Under the pieces are notes generated by a model. It did not search any database. It was not told where the DNA came from and worked only from the letters and a program-made list of their open reading frames with translations. A stretch of DNA of 64,000 bases from Rhipicephalus microplus (taxonomy: Eukaryota > Arthropoda > Arachnida > Ixodida > Ixodidae). A program made the translations under genes and the position numbers. Of this stretch, positions 46,600-58,289 are shown in pieces. The stretch is from positions 56,521,271 through 56,585,270 of the forward strand of contig NC_134705.1 of assembly GCF_043290135.1 (NCBI RefSeq), given 5' to 3'. Numbering within the stretch: the first letter of the stretch is position 1; the number at the start of each line of letters is the position of its first letter.

Positions 46600-49500
46600 T
46601 TCTCCTATTATTTACCACACTCTTGGGCTTGAAGTGGCGATATTTAAAGGGTACAGTTTTTTTGCAGCCCTGAACAGCTGAGAGCCATTGAGTATTCATA
46701 CTTTACATGACCTAACAGTTCCGTATTTACCTTGAACGCATTCGCTTACTATGCAAGTTTTCCAAAACAGTCTCGGAGCATCGTCGTCGTGAATAATCAC
46801 CACGTCCCCCATTTTATCCCGTTAAACTTTGACACTCTTCTTGTGTGGCGCTTCGTTGTGTGAGGAGATATTTATGAAGCCATCGCTTACACAGTTTATC
46901 TATTATTAGCTGCCTGTGAACCCATCAACTGAGCAGCTCTGTATTCACTTTTACCCGTCGATCTGAAGTGTTAGGTTTTGACAAGAGACGAATGCCTAAT
47001 AAAAGTGAGACGTTGTCCAAATTTCTGGTCTTCTAGGGGAGGAATAGAAGTAAGATATTGATTTGAAATTGTCCGTAGCTTCAGTTTCTCTGAGCAAAGT
47101 GCTTATTTGCTGTTTGTCAAGAGACGCCTTGCTCAATGCCTTGCGAAGACACATCTTGACTACACAAAGTAACCACTCCAAAAAACCACCCCACCAAAAA
47201 TCTCTGTGTGCAATAAATTTCCACGTTATGTGGTGAAAGCAGCAGTACCGGCTCGCTTATTCCTTTTTCAACAGCTGGTGTACGACAGCTAGTTCCCGTG
47301 CAGTTTTTTTTAATTGTAGCAGAGTTATCTGAGTAATTTAGTAGTGGTGTACCCCGTCTTCCACAAAATCATTTGAATGGCATTAGGAAGGCGTTCGCAG
47401 TAAGTCCAACAACATACTCAAAATAAATGACTCGTACGGCCACGCATGTGAACAGTACATGTACACTTTACCACTCACGAAGTCTTTCACGAACACTACG
47501 AACACTAGGCATGCAAAGTCAACACCTGTAACTTTGAAGGGGGGGGGGCAAAAATCACACACGATCACCGGAAAGTGGAGCTACCGGAACAGTGGCAGGC
47601 TTGATTGGTAAACGCCCAAAAATCACACATTTTCGAAGCACTCGCTTCACTGCTTGTCACACTTTGAGCACCTAGAACCGAGAACGCAGCTCCGGTAAAG
47701 TGTACTTGACACCTCCTGGAGCACAATTTTAAGCGCTTGAAGAATAATGAGGGACGTGACCATGTGGTTGCCCGGCAACATCGCCGGAATCACCTGGTAT
47801 AGTACTTGACGTCGGCGTTCTGAAGGCGAGTTTTGATGCTAGTATTGCCCTTTACATCAATGAATGGTCATTTATTGAATGAATGGTCATGACATCAATG
47901 AATGGTCATGACAGGTCATTTATTTCTGATGTCTTGTCGAGATGTTGTCGAGCTTCAAGTTGGGATGACTCTTTGGCATAGGTTTTTGTGTGTAATTGCT
48001 TGAACCAAATGTTATCCACTTCATGAAGTTCAGTAGCTTAAGTCCTCCTCTCCTATAAAACTTTGGCGATCTATAGTGTTACACGAACAGTTTCACCCAT
48101 GCTGTGATCCTCATAGACAGCAACCAAGAATTGTATCTGTCGATATCGAACAATGCTTAAGTTGTCAATTTAAATAGTACTGGGACGCTTGTTTTCAACT
48201 CTGACGCAGCATGTTCCTCTCCACCTGCAGAGTCTCGATAGTCAGGCATCCTGGTCAACTATATGGGTTACGTAGAAGCCAGTAGGGTCCTTTTTACCAC
48301 AGCTGGCTGTTGAGATTGTCGGATATGGAACGTTCATGCGTCAGCAGATCGGCTAGGTTCTGTGTACCAGGACAGTGATGCCATTGACCTGGATCAGTTG
48401 CTTGACTTATCTTGTTGACACTGTTGGAAACAAATTGCTTTCACTTGTTTGTGCTGAGTTTCTTATCCAACGAAGCGTCACAGTTGTGTCTGTCCAGATG
48501 TGTTTTTTCCATTGTTAAGTTCTTCGATGTCAGCGCTTCGCCCAAGAACTTCCGGGTTCTGGAAGCGAGAACGGCGGCAACTAGTTCTGAGCGTGGTAGC
48601 GTTATTTTTTTATTGGAGCAACTCTGCACTTCAAAAATAGAAGCCGGACGTTGACGTTACCACACGAATCTTCAAGTCTGAGATAAGCGGCAGCACCGTA
48701 GGCACAATAGCTGGCATCAGCGAATGCATGAAGTTGGGAGTATGCCGGCTTGTCAAGTAATAAGTTAAGCTCACGCCTACGAAGTAAATATGGTGGCCAT
48801 TTTTTCTGTTAATTGGACCACTTTTCCCATTTCGTTTCAAGCTTTTCAGGCTTAACTTTTTCTAACGCTGTACCATATTTCCACAAGGTATGAAAAACCA
48901 CTTTTATTCTCATGGTGAACCATGACAGCCAACCTAATGTGTCGAAAAATCGTGCAGCCACCTGGAGGACACATCACTTGGTCTCGTTCCTTTTTTTCAG
49001 AAGTTCTATCAAGAATTATATGTTCAGAATAAGCTTGTCCACAGTTGTGTCCCATAGCAGACCTAAAACCTTCGTGAGAGAGACTGCTGAACTGGAGTCC
49101 AATTCATTAACTCGTCATCACTAGTCGACCATTTCTGCAGTTTCATTGCGGCTTTGCTCACGATAAGATTCGCTTCTTTGTTGGTGCGAAACGGTTCGTT
49201 TGAAGAACTAACTTCGCGGACGAGATCGACGACGTAGACGTTCTCAGCAGGTTGCGCTGCCGTTGATCTCAGCGCAGAATCAGCGTATTTCAAGTTGTGT
49301 TAGAGTGTGGCAGTCTTAAGGAATGAACTTGCCGTAGTTCTAAATGCCACTCGTGTCATTCGATACTCCACAATGTTTGGCATCGGTTCACCGGGAATTG
49401 GCACGATGTCAAATTATAAAAACAATAAGGCGTCATGATCAGATTTTCTGAATGCCGATTTCAAGAAATGCCTTTTGCATATTGGCAGCGAGTCTAACCT

Positions 49501-50830
49501 TATGCAACCTGAAATTCACCAACATTGTAATCATGCGGTTGATGATATTCCGTCCCTTTTCAATAAAGGGACGGAATATCATCAACGCGTCTCCTCCCAC
49601 GTGCGACTAAGCATCGAAAACTACCCTCTGGCGTGTCGTCGAGGATGACTTTCCGATAACAGCACAATCTGGCATATGGTAGCATGTCTCTGCAGATTGT
49701 GCTTTTTAATTCTTTCAGCAGGATTATCATATTCTTGCTGTCTGACTGCTTTGTCCTATTGTCGAAGGGGCTCCACGTTGCTTTCAAATCGCCGCAATGA
49801 ACCCTGTAGGCGTCTAACTGCTACAGTTCAGTTGACCACGAGATCTGTCTTGACGTGCTCTCATGGAAGTGCTACTTCGTACCTTTCATTCTCAAAGTAA
49901 TTTTCTGCGTGAATTGTCGTAAAACCTCGCTTTCTTGCTCAACGTTCAATGAAGGGCCCGAAATGCCGATGCTGTCTAGGTACCAGAATTGCTGCAGGGC
50001 TTCAAACACCTTAGCTTCGATGCAACTCGTGTGAAGTACACACAGGTACCGTTGGCTTTCTTGAAAATGCCGCCATAGCAAGGAACGGGTCCCTGCAAGG
50101 TCAAGCCAAGCTTATAGTGTCGATCACCGCTAGTCCTGTCACTTTCTTGTGAAAGCAAACTTCATTTAGTACCACTTTCAACATTTGATCGACTCCAATG
50201 AGTAGGCTAAGGCACACTTCTGTTCGTAGGCCAGTAAATGATACAAAGTCTGCAATAACCTTGCTTTCAGCAGCAAGCTTCTGCACCAATACTATAAATA
50301 GAGGAGCCTAAATGAAATGGTCGCAACTAAATGGAACCTCCAACGCTTTAATTTCAAGCTTGACACTGTCAAGCTGGCTCATCAATGCTACCTTTACTGC
50401 GATGACAGTCTCCTTTGGCGTGCCACTCGAACCACCAAATGCTTTCACGTCTACTTCTACCTTGTTCAGTATCAGCAAACTTAGTTTTCGTAGTATATCT
50501 TGCCTGATGAACAATTTGTTTACTTCCGTTGTCGACAACTCCCCCCATAAAGCAAGAACAGTGGTCTCCAAGAGCCTATACTCGAAACCTCTGCAGGAAT
50601 ACTTCCTTCTTGAACAAGCTGCTTGGGGACGTTTGAGTGAGAGAATGCAAGCTTGGGCTAGGGCGTACACTTGATTTCTCCGTTCGCGCATAGTCACAAG
50701 CCGCTGTTGCGTGCTTCTCTTTACAATTAGTACACCATACGTTTCCTCGGAACTATTTTGAGCCGCGACCTGATAATGTGCACTTGAAACATCTACCCAA
50801 TCTCGCCAGACGGCTCTTCTTTTAATGCAG
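46600..50830 (-). pseudogene. decayed Bel/Pao LTR retrotransposon pol
   Basis: In minus-strand order: a protease-like region (LFIRQDILRKL, KAFGG) near 50,550-50,450; IGVDQMLKVV and GLTLQGPVP near 50,190-50,100; FWYLDSIGI near 49,980. RT follows: VPIPGEPMPNIVEYRMTRV near 49,390 and VYVVDLV near 49,230, where the catalytic YVDD reads YVVD. RNase H is at KKITLPRSELVAAVLASR (48,600), the integrase core at PPFKVTGVDFA (47,530), and the integrase end at WWGGFLEWLLCVVKMCLRKAL (47,190) and GDVVIIHDD (46,800). Stops and frameshifts throughout. This domain order is diagnostic of Bel/Pao. LTRs were not found. Confidence 0.75.
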
Positions 50831-51130
50831 ACTTAAAGTAGAAGTTCTCGCCTCCATTGCATGCGCCAATGAAAGACAGAAAAAACAAGTACTTACCATT
50901 TTAGAGTCGCAGTATGAAGCCGAAGCGCTAGGAATCGCACTGAGTCTCCTGTCTTGCCTTCTTTCAGGTGGGTCGCGGACAGAAGACTCATGTTGCCCGC
51001 TTTTTTCACGGGCTTTTCCCTGCAGCCGCAGACGGTCCAACAACTGCTATAGCTCCGTTACTGCCGATGGAGTCTCGTTGGGTCTCGCTAGTGAGTTCTG
51101 TCGCTTGTAATGTTCCACCACGATTTATTG

Positions 51131-52062
51131 TTCCACCGTGAGTACACAAATATAAATACCTAGGCTTAACAATTACGTCCGACTTAAGGTGGAATAAGCA
51201 CATTAGCAACATTACTTCATCTGCCAAGCAAAAATTATTTTTTCTTCGCAGATCACTATCGCAACCTTGCCAACAAAACTTCTAGTTTACAAAACATTTG
51301 TCAGGCTTATCCTCTAATACGGAAGTATAGTGTGGTCTCCTCACACCCGCACAAGCTTAAACGAAATTGAAGCAGTACGGAGGAAAGCTATAAAATTCAT
51401 TCGCAACAAATATAAACGTGAACGCTCACCCACTAGTCTTTAACTGTTTCCTAACTTCCTACGCTACTAGTACGAGCAAAACAGGTACGTCTGAAATTTA
51501 TTTATCAACTCCTGCACAATTGTTTTAAAATAGACCTTTCAAATTACGTCTATTATTCACAAACACAAGCCACAAGACACAAACATACAAACACATTAGT
51601 ACAATACAAACGCAACATTAACATTGATGTATCTAAATGTTCTTTTTTTCCGGTTGCTATCAGCGAATGGAACATGTTGGCCCCTCACATCACCAACATT
51701 GATTCACTGTCTCACTTTGAGTTAGAAATGGAAAACAATTCTTAGCTTCTCTAAATACCCTGTGACACTGGCAATGAAACCAGTATGTACTACTTGTATG
51801 TTGTGTAAACAGCCATGTAAGCGGCCTCATTGTTAAACTTGCTATTTTTTGTGTACGTTTGTATTTTCTTTATTACGTTGTGTAAGTATTGCTAATGTAC
51901 AAAGTGCCAGGTCGATGTTGCTTTTATGTTCTGTATCAGATTTTTTTTACTATGATGAGCAATCATAGCTTCTATGCAGAGTGCCCAACTGCTATGGTCT
52001 CAATAGAGACTGGCAGTATTGCAAGTGAATAAATAAACAAATGAATAAATGAATAAATAAAT
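51131..52062 (+). pseudogene. 5'-truncated CR1/Jockey-like LINE
   Basis: Begins inside the RT thumb, reading YKYLGLTITSDLRWNKHISN, then degraded RT C-terminus (frameshift near 51,285) and a 3' UTR ending in an aataaatgaataaatgaat-type tail at 52,030-52,062. It lies just past the 5' side of the minus-strand Bel/Pao relic. Confidence 0.65.
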
Positions 52063-52853
52063 TTTCCTGTTTTAAACAGTCCCGTGTACCTACCGCAAGA
52101 GCAGTTTTGAACCGTTAAATATGGCTCAATTTGGCAATTTGTGATTTACCGCTATACCCATATCACTGTCGGGAAAACATTACGTGCATTTACGTATCTA
52201 CACACTCTATTGATACTGTTGCTGAAGTTATTGGTTTATTATGGGCGGGATTTTACACCGCACTCTCGTTGTGCCTCATGTGGCCTGACGACTGGTGTGA
52301 TTTCATGCTACTACCACACAACCTTACATCTCTTTCGAATCCTTGAAACGTACCTTACGTTTTAGGCAATCAGAACTACGTGCCATAGTGGCGGTAGCCC
52401 ACTAAAAAAAAGTTCCGGGGATGGACTCACGACTGCGGCGGACACCTTTTTTATTGCGGTGAGAGTGATTTGTTTCCGTGTAGATATATTATGGTGGACA
52501 CCATAATTTATGACCACCCAGCTGGTCATAAATTGGGGAGTCCCCCTAACTGGTGCCTCTGGTTTCGGAAAGTAATATACCAGCGACTAGTAGATGCAAA
52601 TAGAAGCACTGGCAGTGAAAGATAGGTGCTTACTCATACCAAACTTCATGTGTTAGAAATAGTGCGCACAAGGCGCATGAAAGAGCCCAATAACAAAATC
52701 ATCCACTCGACCGATCGAATACGGATGGTATGCTTGTGACCTATTTGTTCACCATGCGAAGATGGTTGAGCGGTCGGCGCCAAGAAACCTGTTAGAAGTG
52801 TCATTTTTTCACCCAGCATACTCATATTGACAGTCACAATGAAAAGTATCATA
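52063..52853. other. no recognisable feature
   Basis: A short inverted motif around 52,496-52,545 (atggtggacaccataatttatgacc region) is the only structure noticed. No gene. Confidence 0.3.
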
Positions 52854-53098
52854 TTTGATTGATTGATTGATATGTGGAGGTTAGCGTCCCAAAATCATTA
52901 TATGATTATGAGAGACGCCGCAGTAGAGGGTTCCGGAAATTTCAAGCACCTGGGGTTCTTTAACGTGTTCCCAAATCTGAGCACACGCGCCTACAACATT
53001 TCCGCCTCCATCGGATATGTAGCCGCCACAGCCGGGATTTGATCCCGCGACCTGCGGGTCAACAGCCGAGTACCTTAGCCATCAGACCACCGCGGTGG
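52854..53098 (-). repeat. tRNA-derived SINE, complete copy
   Basis: The best copy in the window. The minus strand starts with a tRNA-like head: a ggtggtctgatggc A-box region and a cgggatcaaatccc B-box region (53,030-53,098). The body contains cacccaaatctgag-like and ctctcataatcatat blocks, and the element ends in tcaatcaatcaaat. Transcription by RNA polymerase III and LINE-driven mobilisation are inferred from the family. Confidence 0.85.
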
Positions 53099-53104
53099 GG
53101 TTAA

Positions 53105-53245
53105 GTATCAGATTTCGGTGCACGCTAAAGAACCCCAGGTACTCGCAGTTTACAGAGCTTTCCACCACGGCATCTCTCATAATCTAATGACAATTTTGGG
53201 ACGTTAGAACCCACATATCGATCAATCAATAAAAATAGATAAATC
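53105..53245 (+). repeat. SINE body fragment, opposite orientation
   Basis: The same SINE body (gcacgctaaagaacccca, ctctcataat, ttttgggacgtta, tcaatcaat tail) in reverse orientation directly beside the full copy, lacking the tRNA head. The pair forms a large imperfect inverted repeat. Confidence 0.8.
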
Positions 53246-55174
53246 AATCAATCACATTCATAACGAGCTATATACCTTGGTGAAGAAAAAAAGTGACCGA
53301 GTAAATTTCATTTCCTGGTGTATTGTCGAATGCCAACTGTTTCCTGCCAAGAGAAAAAAAAATATGTATATTTAATAACGGTGCGTACGTGTGACTGCTG
53401 TTTCTGAATATTTTGTAAACATTCAGAGCTAACGTTGCAAAATGCGACAAATAGGTAATTATCGCATAGGAATACGCGACCAATTAGTAGTTCAATTGAC
53501 ACCAAAATAAAAGTGATTTCTCTTCTATATAATTAAACTACTTGTACAATGTCCCGAAAGTATCAACACCATCAAGTGAAGACGTTGGGTAGAAAAATAA
53601 TGCTCATGAAGGAATTGTACATATGATGGTACCAGGCGGAAGTTACCACACCAACTCGCCATGACGACAGAGATCCGGAGATGCCTACTATATCGTGAAT
53701 TGTTATTATTAAGCAAATGAATGAATGGGTGGATTAAATACGTTATTAAGGTCTTGAAGAATTACACCACTGTTTTATAGGGCTAGTACGTTTTTCGTGT
53801 GAAGTAGCTTAAAACGTAATTTGCCAGATATCAGTAAATATTCCTTGGGCCGATGCTTGAGGACATACCGTCACAATAAATGAACGTGTTTTAACGCACA
53901 TTTGAAAAATGAAGCACTGATTTTTATTTTACGCTCATCGAAAATTAGAAAGGATGAATTGGCACAGCGGATTTCTCAAACAACAATTCAGTGTCGCAAC
54001 TTGTTTCCTATGAATATAAAAGCACATTTTTTGGATGTATAGTCCTAAATTCTAAAAACAGATTGTAAATAAAAAAATTTACTATACAATTATGGACATA
54101 TTCATTCCCGTTCTTCTTCCTCCTCTCAGCTTGATACTTTTTCATTAGGGTTTTGAAAGCTTCAAAAATAGTGAGCCAGTTTCTTATGAAAACCGTTACT
54201 AAAACGAATTGTTAATACCAACTTCATTGAACACCTCAAATTAGTAAGACCCGTCAGAGAAGCTAATGTGGAGACAGTGAAACAACAAGCTAAGTACAGC
54301 TGCACCGTATTCACGGAGGCTGTGAATGGACTCAGAAATATAGCAGGTTTATGGATTGCATCCATTGTCAGGTTTTTTTGAACCTGTAAAACAAGTCAAA
54401 TCTGCCCAAACGTCAGAAAAAGTGTTGGCACAGGCAGTAAATCAAAAAGGCTGCATATTGAACACAGGTACTCATTCGTGCATTTCACTGTGAGTGTTAT
54501 TTATTAGCTTTCCTTGCCCGCATTCAAGTCTAGGTTGATTAGATGAGGCTCTATAAATGTAGGACTGTTCTTGCACAAGCGAAGACTGGAAGGCAATTCG
54601 AACTACCGTGTTGCTCGACGTTGTTCTGAACACAGTATATATGTGCCCTTTATAATATCAAAACTATTTTGATAAAACACGGACAGGTTAGTAGGAAAGT
54701 TATTGAAGCGTATCGCATAAAATATCAAAGGCCGATAGTTAAGAACCATATCATTCATTCCTCTGCATGATATTTTTTTCTGTTTCGCATCATTTCAAAT
54801 GATAAAAAACGAGCAGGTGTTTTCTCTTCTTTCTCCGAACGTGTGCAGAAATGTTATCAATATGACGTTAGATCGCAAGAGTTTAAATATACGTGGCATT
54901 ATAATAATGTAGATTGCAAGAGAAAGCTATATTGTGTTCCTTTCTGCATTTATTCAATCTTGAGACATTTTCAAAATAACTTACATAAAGTCTTGCGTTT
55001 GTGTCTCTCACCACTGTGCAAGCGATAATGGCTAATCTTCTGGAGAACAATGTACTGTTTAAGGAATACCGTATGCACTGAAGCAACTCTACCGCTACGA
55101 ATTCTTTTATAACACTGTATAAGTTCAGTCGCTGAAACACCAATAACATTTTTCATTATTGATCCCAATGTTGA
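53246..55174. other. no assignable gene
   Basis: A plus-strand stretch at about 54,196-54,372 is open (KRIVNTNFIEHLKLVRPVRE...). It ends in a cag|gt donor-like site, downstream of a pyrimidine-rich tract ending in ag near 54,149. A stop between the acceptor and the frame weakens the case for an exon. Confidence 0.3.
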
Positions 55175-56480
55175 ATGTGATAACGACGTTGAAAGAGATG
55201 TCACCTTTCAGGACCACTCTAAAGCTTTTGACGCACTACCTCATAACCATTTGCTGGTGAAATTATCCTCGTTGAACTGAAAGGCTCATGCAAACATGTA
55301 TAAATGAGTGCCTAACCAGTGGCTGCCAGCTTGTCCTGGTAAGTAATAACTCTTCCAGCTACTTCCTGTCACGTCAGGCATCCGTCAAAACTCATTTACA
55401 AACCACCTTTTTTTCTTAAATATATTGACCAACTGCCAACTTGTGTCTCCCTCTATTGATATGGGCTGACAATTGTGTAATGAGCGGCGCCGTAACTTAC
55501 AGTGAAGGCAAAGTATTTTTACGAAACAACCTCGATAACTTACACAACTGGTGCAACCGGCAATTATCTTTTAATTCTGAAAAAAAAACGTACATTTGTT
55601 TTACGTTACATGATACGCTTTGTGCTCCTTCCTGCTTACATAATCATAAACATTTCCGTCAAGCCAGTATACTTTTTTAGCAGTATATTTACGTTTGCTA
55701 GTAAATTACGTTTGCTAGTAGGAAATCAAACCTTACGGCTACAAATCAATGATAATAGCGCAACTGGATTGTGCTGCTGGCACAAGGAATGCTCACTAAG
55801 CATACATGTTCAGTTCATCTAAATGAACTCATTATCATGCCAAAACATTATTCCATTTTTATATTCTTATGACCTGTACGATTGCTCACAAAGGCAGAAT
55901 GATATAGGCTTATCATTTCTCGCCTTTCGTGATTGTGTAGATCACGCTCTCTTTCTTTTTCTCGCTCTCAAGTTTTATTGCACATCGTTAAGCAATCCAC
56001 GTCACAGCACGTCCTTATTCTCAAGTACTTGACAGCGCACGGGCCACCTATTTCAAGTATACCGTCCTCAAACACAAACCACAATATTACAGGACTCAAT
56101 TCATCTCGGATTGCCAGAGACTTGAACCACCTCTTTTACACACAGCTGCCATATCAAGTCAAGCCAAGAATTTTGTGGATGATGGCAAATGTATTGTTTT
56201 AGCTTTCCTGTAGGCATTACGATTCAGACGTGATGAAACTGAAGTAGATGAAAAGATAATCAGCCGCCGGGAGGGACCAAGCTTGCACTCTTTGACATTT
56301 CGAAAACCTGCTGGGGGAAAGTGGTCTTCTCGCCCGCTTCAATTTCTTCGCAACTGAGTCACAATAGTTACAATAAACTTAAAACCGTACAGTTCTCATC
56401 ATTCATACAATACTCGGCTTCATTATCTACTTGTATTTATCACGTCACGTCAATTAAGGTAAGGAACCCTGAAAACTATC
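55175..56480 (+). pseudogene. decayed LINE reverse transcriptase
   Basis: Plus-strand fragments read HSKAFDALPHNHLLVKLSSL (RT motif A, near 55,219), VTSGIRQNSFT...LFFLIYIDQLP (motif B) and ADNCVMSGAVTYSE (motif C, FADD changed to WADN). Then come LHNWCNRQLSFNSEK and C-terminal debris to about 56,480. Many frameshifts. CR1/Jockey-like by motif. Confidence 0.6.
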
Positions 56481-57313
56481 TTCATTCATTCCCAAGAACG
56501 GCAAGTGTGACAATAATAGAGGCACAAGAATACTACCAAATTTGGCGTCACTTCTAGCTCTTCGAGGTTCCACACATACGTAGCTAGTCGGTACTGTATA
56601 ACGAAGCGCGTGTGTTTAGCGCTAAGACACTTGAAGGAAGGATCTGCGCTAGATGTATAGACTGCAGCAAGGTGAGGAAATGAGCTGATCATCTGAAATC
56701 GACAACGCCGCTGCATTAGCACGGTGATTGTTGTGATAAGCTCTTTTTAATTGATGTATTAACTTCCGGCGAGCTTCCATCCCAGTAGGCGCAAACTTGT
56801 CAGTAGTCTTGTGTAACCTTAAACTATGCGCTTACCCCTCTTGGGACAGCACCGACCACCACCTTCTATGATTACACTGTGGAACAAAAGATGAAGCTTT
56901 GCAGAAACCGTCTTGAAACATGTATAACAGCGTGAATGGTTCTGACATTGGCTGTAATTGGGATGCGAGTCTTGTGTCCTCCAAATTTTCTATACGAACA
57001 CCATTTATAGTTTCCATAGCAGTAACCAAGATAAAGTTGTAAACAAAAAATGAAAAGAAAATTACCATAGGTGCTCCCAGGGTAAGTGTTTGAGACGTAG
57101 GCAGCTCAGCGACATAAATGACGAATATGATTGTGCAATATCTCGGAACAAATGCAGTCACATTACTCTTACCTTTCCCCTTTCGAAACATCGTTATTTT
57201 GCAATGATTATGTTCGATGCTAGAGCGAGAATCTGGTCCCTATAAGTGATGACAGTTTAGAGGTTTACGGTTGTCAACGCCCAGCAACAAGAATGTTTTG
57301 TGTCCATACTTTA
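56481..57313. other. no recognisable gene
   Basis: The longest open frame (minus, 56,832-57,191) has a hydrophobic middle but no motif or homology I can name. It is left unannotated as a gene. Confidence 0.3.
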
Positions 57314-57864
57314 AGGGGACCCTGGAACACTTCTTAAGCATGGTCAAAAAACGCAGCTGTTTGACGCCTCCGAAAACCCGTTGGCATAAATTATTCCGTG
57401 GCTGTGGCCTGGAAAAAAGAATAATTCCCCCATTCAGCTAAGTATAGCTTTCTTTTCTCTCAACAGATAGCGTTACAGGCTCAAAACCACAATGTCACTT
57501 GCCAAGTGTGAGCCCTTGACCGGTTTCAGCATGGCGCAATCGTTCGTTAAAAGGGCCGCAGCGGGAGGCTGTGGCTTGTCCACGTGTGCGCACGTGATGA
57601 CAAGAAAAAAAAACAGATAAAGGGCTCAGTTCCACGAGGCGCGCGTGATGAATTTCTTTGCCCCGTGCCATCTCTCCCTGCTTATATTCCAGCACTTTCA
57701 TGAGGACGAGTGAAAAGTCAATGTGATGGCAGCGTGCGAAAAATATTTGTACACCATTACACTGCACAGACTCTGACTGTTTTTGCGGTGGTGAATTATT
57801 GGGGCAATAAGCTCCTTCAGGTAATTCATTCCTTGGCTACTTGTTGAAGTGTTGCAGGGCCCCT
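57314..57864. mobile_element. MITE with terminal inverted repeats
   Basis: 551 bp. The left end is aggggaccctggaacacttc. The right end, read on the minus strand, is aggggccctgcaacacttca, an imperfect terminal inverted repeat of about 20 bp. tta flanks both sides (57,311-57,313 and 57,865-57,867), readable as TTA or TTAA. Non-coding. A TTA duplication would fit Harbinger-type transposons and TTAA would fit piggyBac; I cannot decide. Confidence 0.7.
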
Positions 57865-58289
57865 TTAAAAGGTAACTGACGCGCTTTATATTTGTACTCA
57901 CTGAAAGCTGCGAAAAGCAAGGTAACTTTTTGTTTTAACTTAAATTTGAGCTGAAGTTTATTAGTCATCTATACGAGGTGAAGATTCCAAAAACACAAAA
58001 AGCCACATAAGGGCTTGAAAAAGTCTGGGTCCTTTATTTGTTGGTAACAAACAGTGGACAGCCAAAAAAAAGTACGCTGCATAGGCATGTTAGTGTACAA
58101 AAAAAAAAGAAAAATAGGCACGTAAAAACGTGGCGGACCGTAAATCACTAAAGAAAACGTGTTTGTGCAGCTTTCAGAGAATATAGGAACATCAAAACAA
58201 ATATAATTGGAAAAAACACTTGAATCTGAAACATTAAACTGATTCATGTAACAAATTTAAAGCGCGTCACTTCACACTTCACACATAAT
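57865..58289. other. no recognisable gene
   Basis: A-rich, with poly-A runs near 58,065 and 58,099. No motif. Confidence 0.3.

Noticed and set aside
54149..54372. plus-strand internal exon
   Set aside because: Acceptor and donor look acceptable, but the only long open frame begins after a stop inside the proposed exon.
56832..57191. 119-codon minus-strand frame as a gene
   Set aside because: No motif, no signal peptide at its start and no splice context; one such frame is expected by chance.
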